Below are positions 56,988-64,000 of a DNA stretch of 64,000 bases, one piece after another (position 1 is the first letter of the stretch; each line of letters starts with the position of its first letter). The notes beneath the pieces were generated by a model, which made no database searches, was not told where the DNA came from, and saw only the letters and a program-made list of their open reading frames with translations. This stretch comes from Glaciecola sp964195425 (GTDB taxonomy: Bacteria > Pseudomonadota > Gammaproteobacteria > Enterobacterales > Alteromonadaceae). A program made the position numbers and the translations under genes. Where the stretch lies: assembly GCA_964195425.1 (NCBI GenBank), contig CAXMOM010000062.1:6351-70350 (forward strand), given 5' to 3'.

Positions 56988-58325
56988 GTGACATATTTTT
57001 ATTTATACGCTGTTGGCATAGTGCTAATGGCAATGTTGTTTGTGTGCTATCCCATAATTAAACAAAAGTTGCAGTCTTCTTCAACGGGCACTATTAAATC
57101 TCTTGAACTTTCAAACGCGAATGTTATTAAGCAGCGTATTACTGAGTTAGCAAGCGAGGTGAACGAAGGTCTAATAGATCCTGCTGAAAAAGAAAATGCT
57201 ATTCGAGACCTAAAACTTGCGCTAGTTGCTGAAACGCCAGAGGTCGACATAAGAGAACAGAGGCCATTAAGTGTACTTTTACTCGTTGTGCTAGCGTTGC
57301 CTGCTATTGGAATTGGCGCTTGGGTTTATTGGCAGTCAAATCAACTAGAGGGCTTGCTCGCATATAAACAGTCGACGCTGCAGGTGGATGACTTGCGCGC
57401 TAAACTTGAAGAACAGGGTCCGCAAAGCTTAACGCCGAACGACTTTGCTAAATTTGCACTGTCAATACGCAGTAATTTACAAGACAATCCAGATGATGTG
57501 AGAGGGTGGGGCTATTTGGCGATGTTAAGCACATCGATTGGTCGGGTTGATGAGGGAATAGCCGCTTATAAAAAGGCGCTTGACCTTGCGCCCCAAGACG
57601 ATGATTTACGCTTTAAATTTGCTGAAGCCTTAATGTTACAAGGCACTGAAAAGAGCTTACAGAATTCAGCTCGTCAACTCAATTACCTTGTGCAAAAACA
57701 GCCCGATAACGGCAACAATAGGTTGCTATTAACGTCAGTGGCTATCCAGTTACAAGATGCTGAGCTTGCGGTAACTCAGTTTTTGCAGATCAAAGACGAT
57801 ATGAACCCGACTAGTCAGTTTTACCAAACAATTGTTACTGAACTGCGTAAGCTTGGCGTTGTAGATGTATCTATAGTGGGCGAACCTTCAATCGCAGCTG
57901 TTGCTTCGACGCAAGCTATTTCTGCAGGAGCATTGGCGATAGAAGCGGGTCCCTCATCATTGTCTAAAGAAATATTAATTAACGTTAATATAAGTGATGC
58001 ATTACAATCTAGATTACCAGAACAAGCATATCTGATTGTATTTGCGCAGCACAGCGATGGACGCAGTAGAGCTCCACTTGCGGTTAAACGTTTCGCGTTG
58101 CCAAGCCTGCCAGTGCAAATTAGTTTGTCTGACACTGACGCTATGATCCCAGCGATGAACTTAAGCTCGGCGCAGCAAGTAAATATTACCGCTAGGATCT
58201 CATTAGATGAAGATGTAATGCCCAGTGCTGGTGAGTTAGAGGGTTCTGTTTTGGATATTGATTTAGCGGCAATTTCAGCTAATCAAACCACTATCATTAA
58301 TGTGATTGTTGATAAAGTATTGTAG
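56988..58325 (+). CDS. ccmI: Cytochrome c maturation protein CcmI
   Basis: 445 residues starting with GTG directly after the ccmH stop. Two N-terminal membrane helices flank a cytoplasmic loop (ELASEVNEGLIDPAEKENAIRDLKLAL). The periplasmic part has TPR repeats (WGYLAMLSTSIGRVDEGIAAYKKALDLAP and following) that bind the apocytochrome C-terminus, plus a C-terminal beta-domain. Last gene of the operon. Confidence 0.93.
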   Translation: MTYFYLYAVGIVLMAMLFVCYPIIKQKLQSSSTGTIKSLELSNANVIKQRITELASEVNEGLIDPAEKENAIRDLKLALVAETPEVDIREQRPLSVLLLVVLALPAIGIGAWVYWQSNQLEGLLAYKQSTLQVDDLRAKLEEQGPQSLTPNDFAKFALSIRSNLQDNPDDVRGWGYLAMLSTSIGRVDEGIAAYKKALDLAPQDDDLRFKFAEALMLQGTEKSLQNSARQLNYLVQKQPDNGNNRLLLTSVAIQLQDAELAVTQFLQIKDDMNPTSQFYQTIVTELRKLGVVDVSIVGEPSIAAVASTQAISAGALAIEAGPSSLSKEILINVNISDALQSRLPEQAYLIVFAQHSDGRSRAPLAVKRFALPSLPVQISLSDTDAMIPAMNLSSAQQVNITARISLDEDVMPSAGELEGSVLDIDLAAISANQTTIINVIVDKVL

Positions 58326-58454
58326 TTGTATTTTCACATTGTCGTTGAGTAGTTTACTATTGTGCGAGAAGTAAGCACTTTTTTTGCAAAGCAGTCATAC
58401 ATATATATTAATATCAAAAAAAACTTAATATAACGTAAATACACACTGCATATC

Positions 58455-59372
58455 ATGGAGAAATTTAGTTTGAATTATAGTGTTTTAGGCATCAACAGCC
58501 TATCGGTTTTGAGTAGAAAGGTTATGCTGTTGTCGACTCTTTTATTTGTATTAGTGAGCGCTGGATGTGCTTCTAATACTAATGTTGAGGCGCAGGCCGA
58601 CTTATCTAAGAATGTTGGTAACACATTCGCGAAGACATCCGCAGTTCCTGTAGATAATCCCGAAATTCCTGCTGATAATCCTGCAGAAAGCGCCGTGTGG
58701 GATCCACTTGAGCCATTTAACCGCGTAATGTGGGACTTTAACTACGAAATATTAGATAGGTTTTTAGTCAAACCATTAACCATAGGGTATGTAGCCGTTA
58801 CACCACAACCCATTCGCACCGGACTGTTAAATGCGGCGAGAAACATTGAAGAGCCGGTATATTTTTTGAACAACTTACTACAAGGTAAGGGTGGTGACTC
58901 AGTAACTAGTGTGGCGCGTTTTGCGATCAACTCGACAGTGGGTATTCTAGGTGTGTTTGACGTTGCTGGGGCAATGGGCCTGGAGCGTAAAAACGAAAGT
59001 TTTGGTGAAGTATTAGGCGTGTGGGGAGTGGGAACCGGGCCTTACTTAATGTTGCCTGCACTTGGCCCTAGCAGTATCCGTAGCTTTACAGGTCGCGTAG
59101 CAGATGGATATGTTTGGCCTAACACCGTTATTGAAAGTCCCTATCTAATTGCTGCCACGGCAATAGTGGTTGTAGAGGCTCGTGCCTCATTGCTCAACCA
59201 AGAAGAAACCCTCAAAAGATCGATTGATCCTTACTTGTTTGTTCGTGATGCTTACTTTCAGCGTTTAGAATTTAAAGTGAAAGACGGTGTAATTGAACAA
59301 AAATCGGAAGATGAATTGGAAAAAGAACAAGATGACTTTTCTGACTTTGAAGATTTATTATATGGGAATTGA
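58455..59372 (+). CDS. mlaA: MlaA/VacJ-family outer-membrane lipoprotein
   Basis: 305 residues. The lipobox is LVSAGC with Cys38, so the mature protein is anchored in the outer membrane. It then shows VWDPLEPFNRVMWDFNYEILDRFLVKP, ARNIEEPVYFLNNLLQG, FAINSTVGILGVFDVA and SFGEVLGVWGVGTGPYLMLPALGPSSIRSFTG, all standard. It removes misplaced phospholipids from the outer leaflet. The acidic C-terminal tail is typical. The start may instead be TTG at 58470, which has GGAG nine bases upstream. Confidence 0.94.
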   Translation: MEKFSLNYSVLGINSLSVLSRKVMLLSTLLFVLVSAGCASNTNVEAQADLSKNVGNTFAKTSAVPVDNPEIPADNPAESAVWDPLEPFNRVMWDFNYEILDRFLVKPLTIGYVAVTPQPIRTGLLNAARNIEEPVYFLNNLLQGKGGDSVTSVARFAINSTVGILGVFDVAGAMGLERKNESFGEVLGVWGVGTGPYLMLPALGPSSIRSFTGRVADGYVWPNTVIESPYLIAATAIVVVEARASLLNQEETLKRSIDPYLFVRDAYFQRLEFKVKDGVIEQKSEDELEKEQDDFSDFEDLLYGN

Positions 59373-59374
59373 GT

Positions 59375-59431
59375 AAACCCAAGCCCATTTTGAACCCGCA
59401 CTAAGACTGCGGGTATCCATCTGGGTTTTTA
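59375..59431. terminator. Possible shared terminator between mlaA and galE
   Basis: ACCCGCA (59394-59400) and TGCGGGT (59408-59414) form a stem that overlaps the galE stop codon. An outer pair AAACCCA / TGGGTTTTT surrounds it. It may terminate mlaA transcription, but the T-run lies inside the galE 3' end and the structure is imperfect. Confidence 0.4.
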
Positions 59432-60423
59432 CTTTGCCAGCGCCAAGAGTCGGCGCACATTTGTTTTAATCCTTTTTCAGCCTTCCAGTCCAGCTCATCT
59501 GCGGCTAGTTTCGGGTCAGCATAGCAAGATGCTACGTCACCGCCTCGCCGTGGCACGACTTTATACGCTATTTTTTGTCCACTTTCTTTTTCAAACGCAT
59601 TCACCATGTCGAGCACACTGTAGCCTTGGCCAGTGCCTAAGTTGCATGTGAATAAACCGCAGGTAGTATCAATTTTTTCAAGCGCTTTCAAATGACCGTT
59701 AGCTAAATCTTCAACGTGAATATAGTCTCGTACACCAGTCCCGTCGGGAGTATCGTAGTCGTCGCCAAATACATTTAGAGCGTCACGTTTACCGGTGGCT
59801 ACCTGCGTAATAAAGGGCATCAAGTTGTTTGGGATACCATTTGGATCTTCGCCAATTTTGCCTGACGGATGTGCGCCTACCGGATTAAAGTATCGTAGTA
59901 AAACGATGTTCCAGTCTGTGTCTGCTTTATAGATGTCGGCAAGCATTAGCTCGACCATGAGTTTAGACATACCATAAGGATTCGTTGGTGTGCCGGTGGG
60001 CAAACCTTCATGCAAAGGCAACTCCACTGGGTCGCCATATACAGTGGCTGATGAACTAAATACTATGTTTTTAACGTTATGCTTGGACATTGCTTGGCAA
60101 AGATTAAGCGAGCCATAAACGTTGTTTTCGTAATACATCATGGGCTTTGCAACCGATTCACCTACTGCTTTCAACCCCGCAAAATGAATTACCGAACTAA
60201 TATTATATTCAGCGAATATTTTATCTAGACAATCCGAGTCACGAATATCACCTTCAATTAGGGTAGCTGTTTTACCTGTAATTTCAGACACACGTTTTAA
60301 ACTAACCGCCGATGAGTTTGAAAAATTGTCGAGTACAATCACGTCAAAGTTTTGCTCAAGCAACTGCAATACAGTGTGACTGCCAATATAACCACTACCA
60401 CCAGTAACTAGGATTGTTTTCAT
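59401..60423 (-). CDS. galE: UDP-glucose 4-epimerase
   Basis: 340-residue SDR enzyme interconverting UDP-glucose and UDP-galactose. GGSGYIGSH binds NAD. FSSSATVYG and Tyr150/Lys154 in YGMSKLMVE form the catalytic site. NLMPFITQVATGKRDALNVFGDDYDTPDGTGVRDYIHVEDLA is the substrate region typical of GalE. It overlaps the small upstream gene by four bases (ATGA). Confidence 0.95.
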   Translation of the reverse strand: MKTILVTGGSGYIGSHTVLQLLEQNFDVIVLDNFSNSSAVSLKRVSEITGKTATLIEGDIRDSDCLDKIFAEYNISSVIHFAGLKAVGESVAKPMMYYENNVYGSLNLCQAMSKHNVKNIVFSSSATVYGDPVELPLHEGLPTGTPTNPYGMSKLMVELMLADIYKADTDWNIVLLRYFNPVGAHPSGKIGEDPNGIPNNLMPFITQVATGKRDALNVFGDDYDTPDGTGVRDYIHVEDLANGHLKALEKIDTTCGLFTCNLGTGQGYSVLDMVNAFEKESGQKIAYKVVPRRGGDVASCYADPKLAADELDWKAEKGLKQMCADSWRWQSKNPDGYPQS

Positions 60424-60722
60424 TCAGGTTCCTCAGGTTTTTTCAGTTTGATATATTTTGCGCTAAGTGAATATTGCAATGGCTTAACAAAAAGCGGGTA
60501 AAGTAACAATATTAACCCCACCCACGCTAACGACCACCAACTTTCAACCACTCTTAATAATAATGCAAATATCGGCACAATTATCAATAACTTGATGATG
60601 TTAAGTAGGGTTTTTTCAGGAATAGTCATGCTGTTAGCTGCGTTTTCTAAAACAGCCATTCGCTCGGTTACCGATAGGCCTTCAAGCGCGGGGATATTCT
60701 TTGTTGATGTGTATATTTTCAA
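60420..60722 (-). CDS. Small two-helix membrane protein of unknown function
   Basis: 100 residues. The soluble N-terminal part (TSTKNIPALEGLSVTERMAVLENAANSM) is followed by two hydrophobic segments (about 43-60 and 64-80) and a charged C-terminus ending KKPEEPE. I recognise no named family with certainty. It is translationally coupled to galE and divergent from the polysaccharide export gene. Confidence 0.65.
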   Translation of the reverse strand: MKIYTSTKNIPALEGLSVTERMAVLENAANSMTIPEKTLLNIIKLLIIVPIFALLLRVVESWWSLAWVGLILLLYPLFVKPLQYSLSAKYIKLKKPEEPE

Positions 60723-60888
60723 TTCGTGCTCCAGTTGCCTAGTATATTGTACACTAGAGATGTGAAAAAGGATGAATGTATTGTATTCATCTTTTTAATT
60801 TTGATTGTGTGTGACATTGTTGACTGATTTGGTTAGAATTAAAGGAATAAATTCCTGTGCTTACATTGCTGGGATTGGAAATTTTGTT

Positions 60889-63531
60889 ATGGAAAACGCA
60901 CGTTCATTTTTATTGGGTCTTATGAAAAATATTAGTCGTTGCTTCACTTTATTGATTCTATGCGCTGCTTGCGTATCACTTAGCGTAAACGCGCAGTCGT
61001 TTATGCCTTCTCCTCAGCAAATTCAACAGTTTAAAAACTTGCCTCGTGCACAGCAAGAGCAACTTGCTCAACAGATGGGGTTTGATATATCTATGCTCGA
61101 CGCGGGCGCCCGTCAAACCCAGCAAGAGCAAGATGCAAATCAAGTCGACTTTGTACAAAGAGAAGTAAACAATGAAGAAGTTTCTTTAGCGTTGTCTAAG
61201 CAAAGTATTGTTTCTGAAAGTACAGCTGAGTTAGTGCCGTTCGGCTATGATATTTTTGAAGGACGAGATGAGGCAGTTCAACCAAGCGCGAACGTTCCGG
61301 TTCCTTCCAATTATATAATCGCACCAGGCGACTCAATTAAACTACAATTATTCGGCAAAGAAACAGGCAGCTTTGAGCTTTCTGTAAATAATGAAGGCAA
61401 TATAGATTTACCCGATTTAGGTCCATTGCAGGTTACAGGTACAAGCTTCCAAGAATTAAAAGAGTTGGTCAAAGAAAAATATAATCAGCAAAAAATTGGT
61501 GTTTCATCGTTTGTTTCTATGGGGCAAATTCGTACTATTCAAATATTTCTAGTGGGTGAAGTATATCGTCCGGGTCCACTCGTTGTTAGCGGATTGTCTA
61601 CAGTCACAACAGCATTGATTAATAGTGGCGGCGTAAATGAAATTGGTTCCCTGCGTAATATAGAATTAAAACGTAGCGGAACGACAGTCGCTAACTTCGA
61701 TTTGTATGACCTGATAGTTAGAGGTGATACAAGCAACGATATTCGTTTAGAGCAAGGCGATGTATTGTTTGTTCCTACTGCTAAAAGCATTGTATCGATT
61801 GATGGACAAGTTAGACGCCCTGCAATTTATGAAATTGTTGGTAACGAAACAATAAGTGATTTAATAAATTTGGCTGGAGGCTTGTTACCAAAGGCTGATG
61901 CAAATTCGTTGCAACTGGTTAGAAAAGATCCAGAGGCAGGCTTATCGATATCGAACATAAATGCAAACGACAAGCGCGCTACTAGCAAGCGTTTGACGAA
62001 CGGAGATTTCTTACGGGTTCCGGAAGCCAATTTGGAGTTCAGTAACGCGATAATAGTAAATGGCGCTATTAATGTACCTAATATTATCGCCGACACAGGG
62101 GTTTCACTTTCAGATGTGGTCACACGAAGGACCATTTTTTCTAATACAGATTTACACTATGCAATTTTAGTTAGAAAAGAGAAGTTAACCCCGCAGTCGA
62201 CTGTTATTCAATTCAAGCCGCTAGACGTGCTTTCAAGGAAATTTGATTTACCACTTAAAGCTTTTGACCAACTGGTGTTTTTTAACCGCGTTGGAGAGGA
62301 TGTTGTTGAAGGGATAGAGCAAGACGTTGTAGAAGGAAACCTACAAGCATCTCAAGACGATATCAAAACTTCACAAGCAAACTACATTCAAGATATTCAA
62401 AATAGCCGTTTTTCATCTCAGAGCTTTACGCGTGACAGTAGTAAAAACTTTTCACGAAAGGAATTACTCTCTCCTATTATTGCGACGCTTAAAAGTGAGG
62501 CATCTGACACGCATCCTGTGCAGTTAATTGAGATAAATGGTGAGGTTAAATACCCAGGAATATATCCACGCTCAAGCAATAATTCTTTAAGCAACGCGAT
62601 AAATGCAGCTGGTGGATTAACTGAATCTGCACATTTAGAAAGTGCAGAAATTACAAGTGTGACATTAGTAGGGGGTGTGTTAGAAGTCAGTCACAAACGA
62701 ATCAACATTCTCAAACAACTTATATTGCCTGAAATTCAACAGGTTAAAATTCAGTCCAAAGACGTGTTAAGCATTGTTCGTGTCCCTCAGTGGTATGAGA
62801 GTAACAATATAGTATTGCGTGGTGAAGTCGTGTTCCCAGGCACTTATCAGATTAAGAATGGTGAAACACTCTTAAGCGTTATAGAACGGGCGGGAGGGCT
62901 AACTGAAAACGCAAGTGTAGAGGCCGCTGTATTTACCAGAGATGAGCTTGTTGAAAAAGAACGAGCAAATATAGATAAAACTGTTGAAAATCTAAGACAA
63001 CAATTGGCAAATAATAGTTTAAGTACCAGTCAATTTACCAAAGCGGTAGATTACGATATTGCAAATACAGTTTTAAACGACTTAACAAACGTAGAGCCTT
63101 TAGGGCGAATGGTCATAGATATTGCATCAATTGTAAATGAAGTGCCTGGGGCTGATATTGTTGTTAAACATGGCGATTCTTTAATTGTGCCTAACATTAC
63201 GCCTGCTATTTCAATTATTGGTGAAGTGTTTGTTGCATCTACACACAGATTTAAAGAAACGTTAAATGTTGGAGACTATATTGAATTAGCCGGTGGTGTT
63301 CGCGAGTATGGAGATGCATCACATATCTATATTGTAAAAGCGAATGGATCTGTTGTAGTGCCAGATAATGACTTCTGGTTTAGAAGTAAAGACGGTCCCT
63401 TGTTATCTCCTGGAGATACGATTGTTGTGCCCAGAGATGTTACTAACTATGAAAATATTACTTTGTGGCAAGGCGTTACACAGATTATTTATCAGACGGC
63501 TGTGGCGTTGGCTGCGATTGGAAGCTTATAA
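60889..63531 (+). CDS. Large SLBB-domain polysaccharide export protein (Wza-like)
   Basis: About 880 residues from ATG 60889 (ATG 60922 is also good; a TTG at 60805 is unlikely). A signal peptide ends near NAQS. The Poly_export domain begins at YIIAPGDSIKLQLFGKETGSFELSVNNEGNIDLPDLG. It is followed by at least four SLBB-like units: FLVGEVYRPGPLVVSG, IEINGEVKYPGIYPRS, VLRGEVVFPGTYQIKNGETL and IIGEVFVASTHRFKE. It lacks a lipobox. It is far larger than E. coli Wza (about 380), as in other marine polysaccharide loci. Probably an outer-membrane export channel, opening a second polysaccharide cluster. Confidence 0.9.
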   Translation: MENARSFLLGLMKNISRCFTLLILCAACVSLSVNAQSFMPSPQQIQQFKNLPRAQQEQLAQQMGFDISMLDAGARQTQQEQDANQVDFVQREVNNEEVSLALSKQSIVSESTAELVPFGYDIFEGRDEAVQPSANVPVPSNYIIAPGDSIKLQLFGKETGSFELSVNNEGNIDLPDLGPLQVTGTSFQELKELVKEKYNQQKIGVSSFVSMGQIRTIQIFLVGEVYRPGPLVVSGLSTVTTALINSGGVNEIGSLRNIELKRSGTTVANFDLYDLIVRGDTSNDIRLEQGDVLFVPTAKSIVSIDGQVRRPAIYEIVGNETISDLINLAGGLLPKADANSLQLVRKDPEAGLSISNINANDKRATSKRLTNGDFLRVPEANLEFSNAIIVNGAINVPNIIADTGVSLSDVVTRRTIFSNTDLHYAILVRKEKLTPQSTVIQFKPLDVLSRKFDLPLKAFDQLVFFNRVGEDVVEGIEQDVVEGNLQASQDDIKTSQANYIQDIQNSRFSSQSFTRDSSKNFSRKELLSPIIATLKSEASDTHPVQLIEINGEVKYPGIYPRSSNNSLSNAINAAGGLTESAHLESAEITSVTLVGGVLEVSHKRINILKQLILPEIQQVKIQSKDVLSIVRVPQWYESNNIVLRGEVVFPGTYQIKNGETLLSVIERAGGLTENASVEAAVFTRDELVEKERANIDKTVENLRQQLANNSLSTSQFTKAVDYDIANTVLNDLTNVEPLGRMVIDIASIVNEVPGADIVVKHGDSLIVPNITPAISIIGEVFVASTHRFKETLNVGDYIELAGGVREYGDASHIYIVKANGSVVVPDNDFWFRSKDGPLLSPGDTIVVPRDVTNYENITLWQGVTQIIYQTAVALAAIGSL

Positions 63532-63662
63532 AAAAGTTAGATATACGCTAGTTTTTTTAGTGAGACTAAGGTGTTTATGAATGTATGTTAGCAAGTCGAT
63601 AAATTACTCATTTTGATGTAATTTTTCTATTTTTTAGCTAAAGTTAGGGTGATTTACATTTA

Positions 63663-63981
63663 ATGAAAAAATTCTTTGTGTTTTTGGTATTCGGCCTGAA
63701 GTTATAAAAATGGCACCGCTTGTTAAAAAGTTGAAAGCTGATCCACGATTTGGTGCAAGAGTTTGTGTAACAGCGCAACATCGAAAAATGCTTGATCAGG
63801 TGCCGGAACTATTCGAGATTACTCCGGATTACGACCTTGATTTAATGATGCACAAGCAGATGTTAAATGATTTTACTTCTAAAATACTGCAATAAATGAA
63901 ACCAATTTTAACTACCTTTGTGCCTAACGTTGCATTGTCACTCCGCGCCCACAACTTGACTATGATGGTTAAATTTTAAAC
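63663..63981 (+). pseudogene. wecB: UDP-N-acetylglucosamine 2-epimerase, 5' part only, interrupted by probable sequence errors
   Basis: The start of WecB is recognisable in pieces. From ATG 63663, adding one A to the six-A run at 63666-63671 restores MKKILCVFGIRPEVIKMAPL, after which VCVTAQHRKMLDQVPELFEITPDYDL matches the family well. Then MMHKQMLNDFTSKIL departs from the usual P-G-Q-x-L. A TAA at 63893-63895 stands where Gly is expected, and MKPILTTFVPNVAL continues in frame. After this the conserved HGDTTTT block is garbled. The gene is cut off by adapter sequence. The damage is more likely poor contig-end sequence than a true pseudogene. Confidence 0.8.
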
Positions 63982-64000
63982 AGATCGGAAGAGCACACGT
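63982..64000. other. Illumina TruSeq adapter sequence at contig end
   Basis: The final 19 bases are AGATCGGAAGAGCACACGT, identical to the beginning of the standard Illumina TruSeq read 1 adapter. This is contamination left by incomplete trimming and not genomic DNA. It marks an assembly end. Confidence 0.98.

Noticed and set aside
1..64000. CRISPR arrays, insertion sequences, prophage, rRNA or tRNA genes
   Set aside because: No repeat-spacer pattern, transposase, integrase or phage gene, or clear tRNA cloverleaf was seen by eye; a tRNA search program would be needed to exclude a tRNA fully.

Overview
The window reads as a chromosomal contig end from a marine gammaproteobacterium of the Alteromonadales type (Alteromonas, Glaciecola or Paraglaciecola relatives). 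This is inferred from the AT-rich sequence, the set mutS / pncC / recA, pyrG-eno, a System I ccm operon with an isolated fliK-fhlB pair beside it, and a long surface-polysaccharide locus carrying sulfotransferases. Genus and species cannot be decided from sequence reading alone. The last 19 bases are the Illumina TruSeq read-through adapter, so the right edge is an assembly end and not biology.

Layout. (a) 1-31.8 kb is a large exopolysaccharide or capsule locus. It opens with a sulfotransferase, a polysaccharide pyruvyltransferase divergent from an F420-hydrogenase-beta-like iron-sulfur protein, and glycosyltransferases. A tightly overlapping minus-strand operon (20.8 down to 5.9 kb) follows, encoding an acyltransferase-like protein, a RIFT-barrel (YetA / exo-rhamnogalacturonan-lyase-like) protein, glycosyltransferases, a polysaccharide deacetylase, a FemAB-like protein, an AsnB-type amidotransferase, a Wzy/O-antigen-ligase-like polymerase and a Wzx-like flippase. 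Several of these resemble families annotated as exosortase/PEP-CTERM-associated, but no exosortase or PEP-CTERM protein is present. Around it lie an SGNH hydrolase plus acyltransferase-3 pair (probable O-acetylation), a YdcF-like protein, a second sulfotransferase, an stp1-like glycosyltransferase with a hexapeptide acetyltransferase, a trypsin-like protease and a UDP-glucuronate 4-epimerase. Embedded at 27.6-30.5 kb is a four-gene operon: Tat-signal protein, PqqD-like peptide-binding protein, HprK-related kinase, nucleotidyltransferase. This matches the named but functionally uncharacterised HPr-rel-A system and is the best candidate for an undescribed system here.

(b) 31.9-47.8 kb is mainly core genome: a large zinc metalloprotease, an MsbA-like ABC exporter, an unknown protein, eno, pyrG, mutS, pncC, recA (with a LexA box sitting between -35 and -10), a rhomboid protease and an FMN-dependent L-lactate dehydrogenase-like enzyme. 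(c) 47.9-58.3 kb holds fhlB-fliK and, divergently, the complete cytochrome c maturation operon ccmABC(D)EFGHI, in which CcmC and CcmD are one polypeptide joined through an extra membrane segment. (d) 58.4-60.7 kb carries mlaA, galE and a small membrane protein. (e) 60.8-64 kb starts a second polysaccharide locus (a large SLBB-domain export protein, then wecB). wecB is interrupted by what look like sequencing errors in the last 340 bases before the adapter.

The genes of (a) together supply sugar nucleotides (UDP-glucuronate epimerase), repeat-unit assembly (many glycosyltransferases), flipping and polymerisation (Wzx, Wzy) and decoration (sulfate, pyruvate, acetyl, amide, deacetylation) of an acidic polysaccharide. 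The export machinery for that polymer is not in this stretch, unless the SLBB protein at 60.9 kb serves it.
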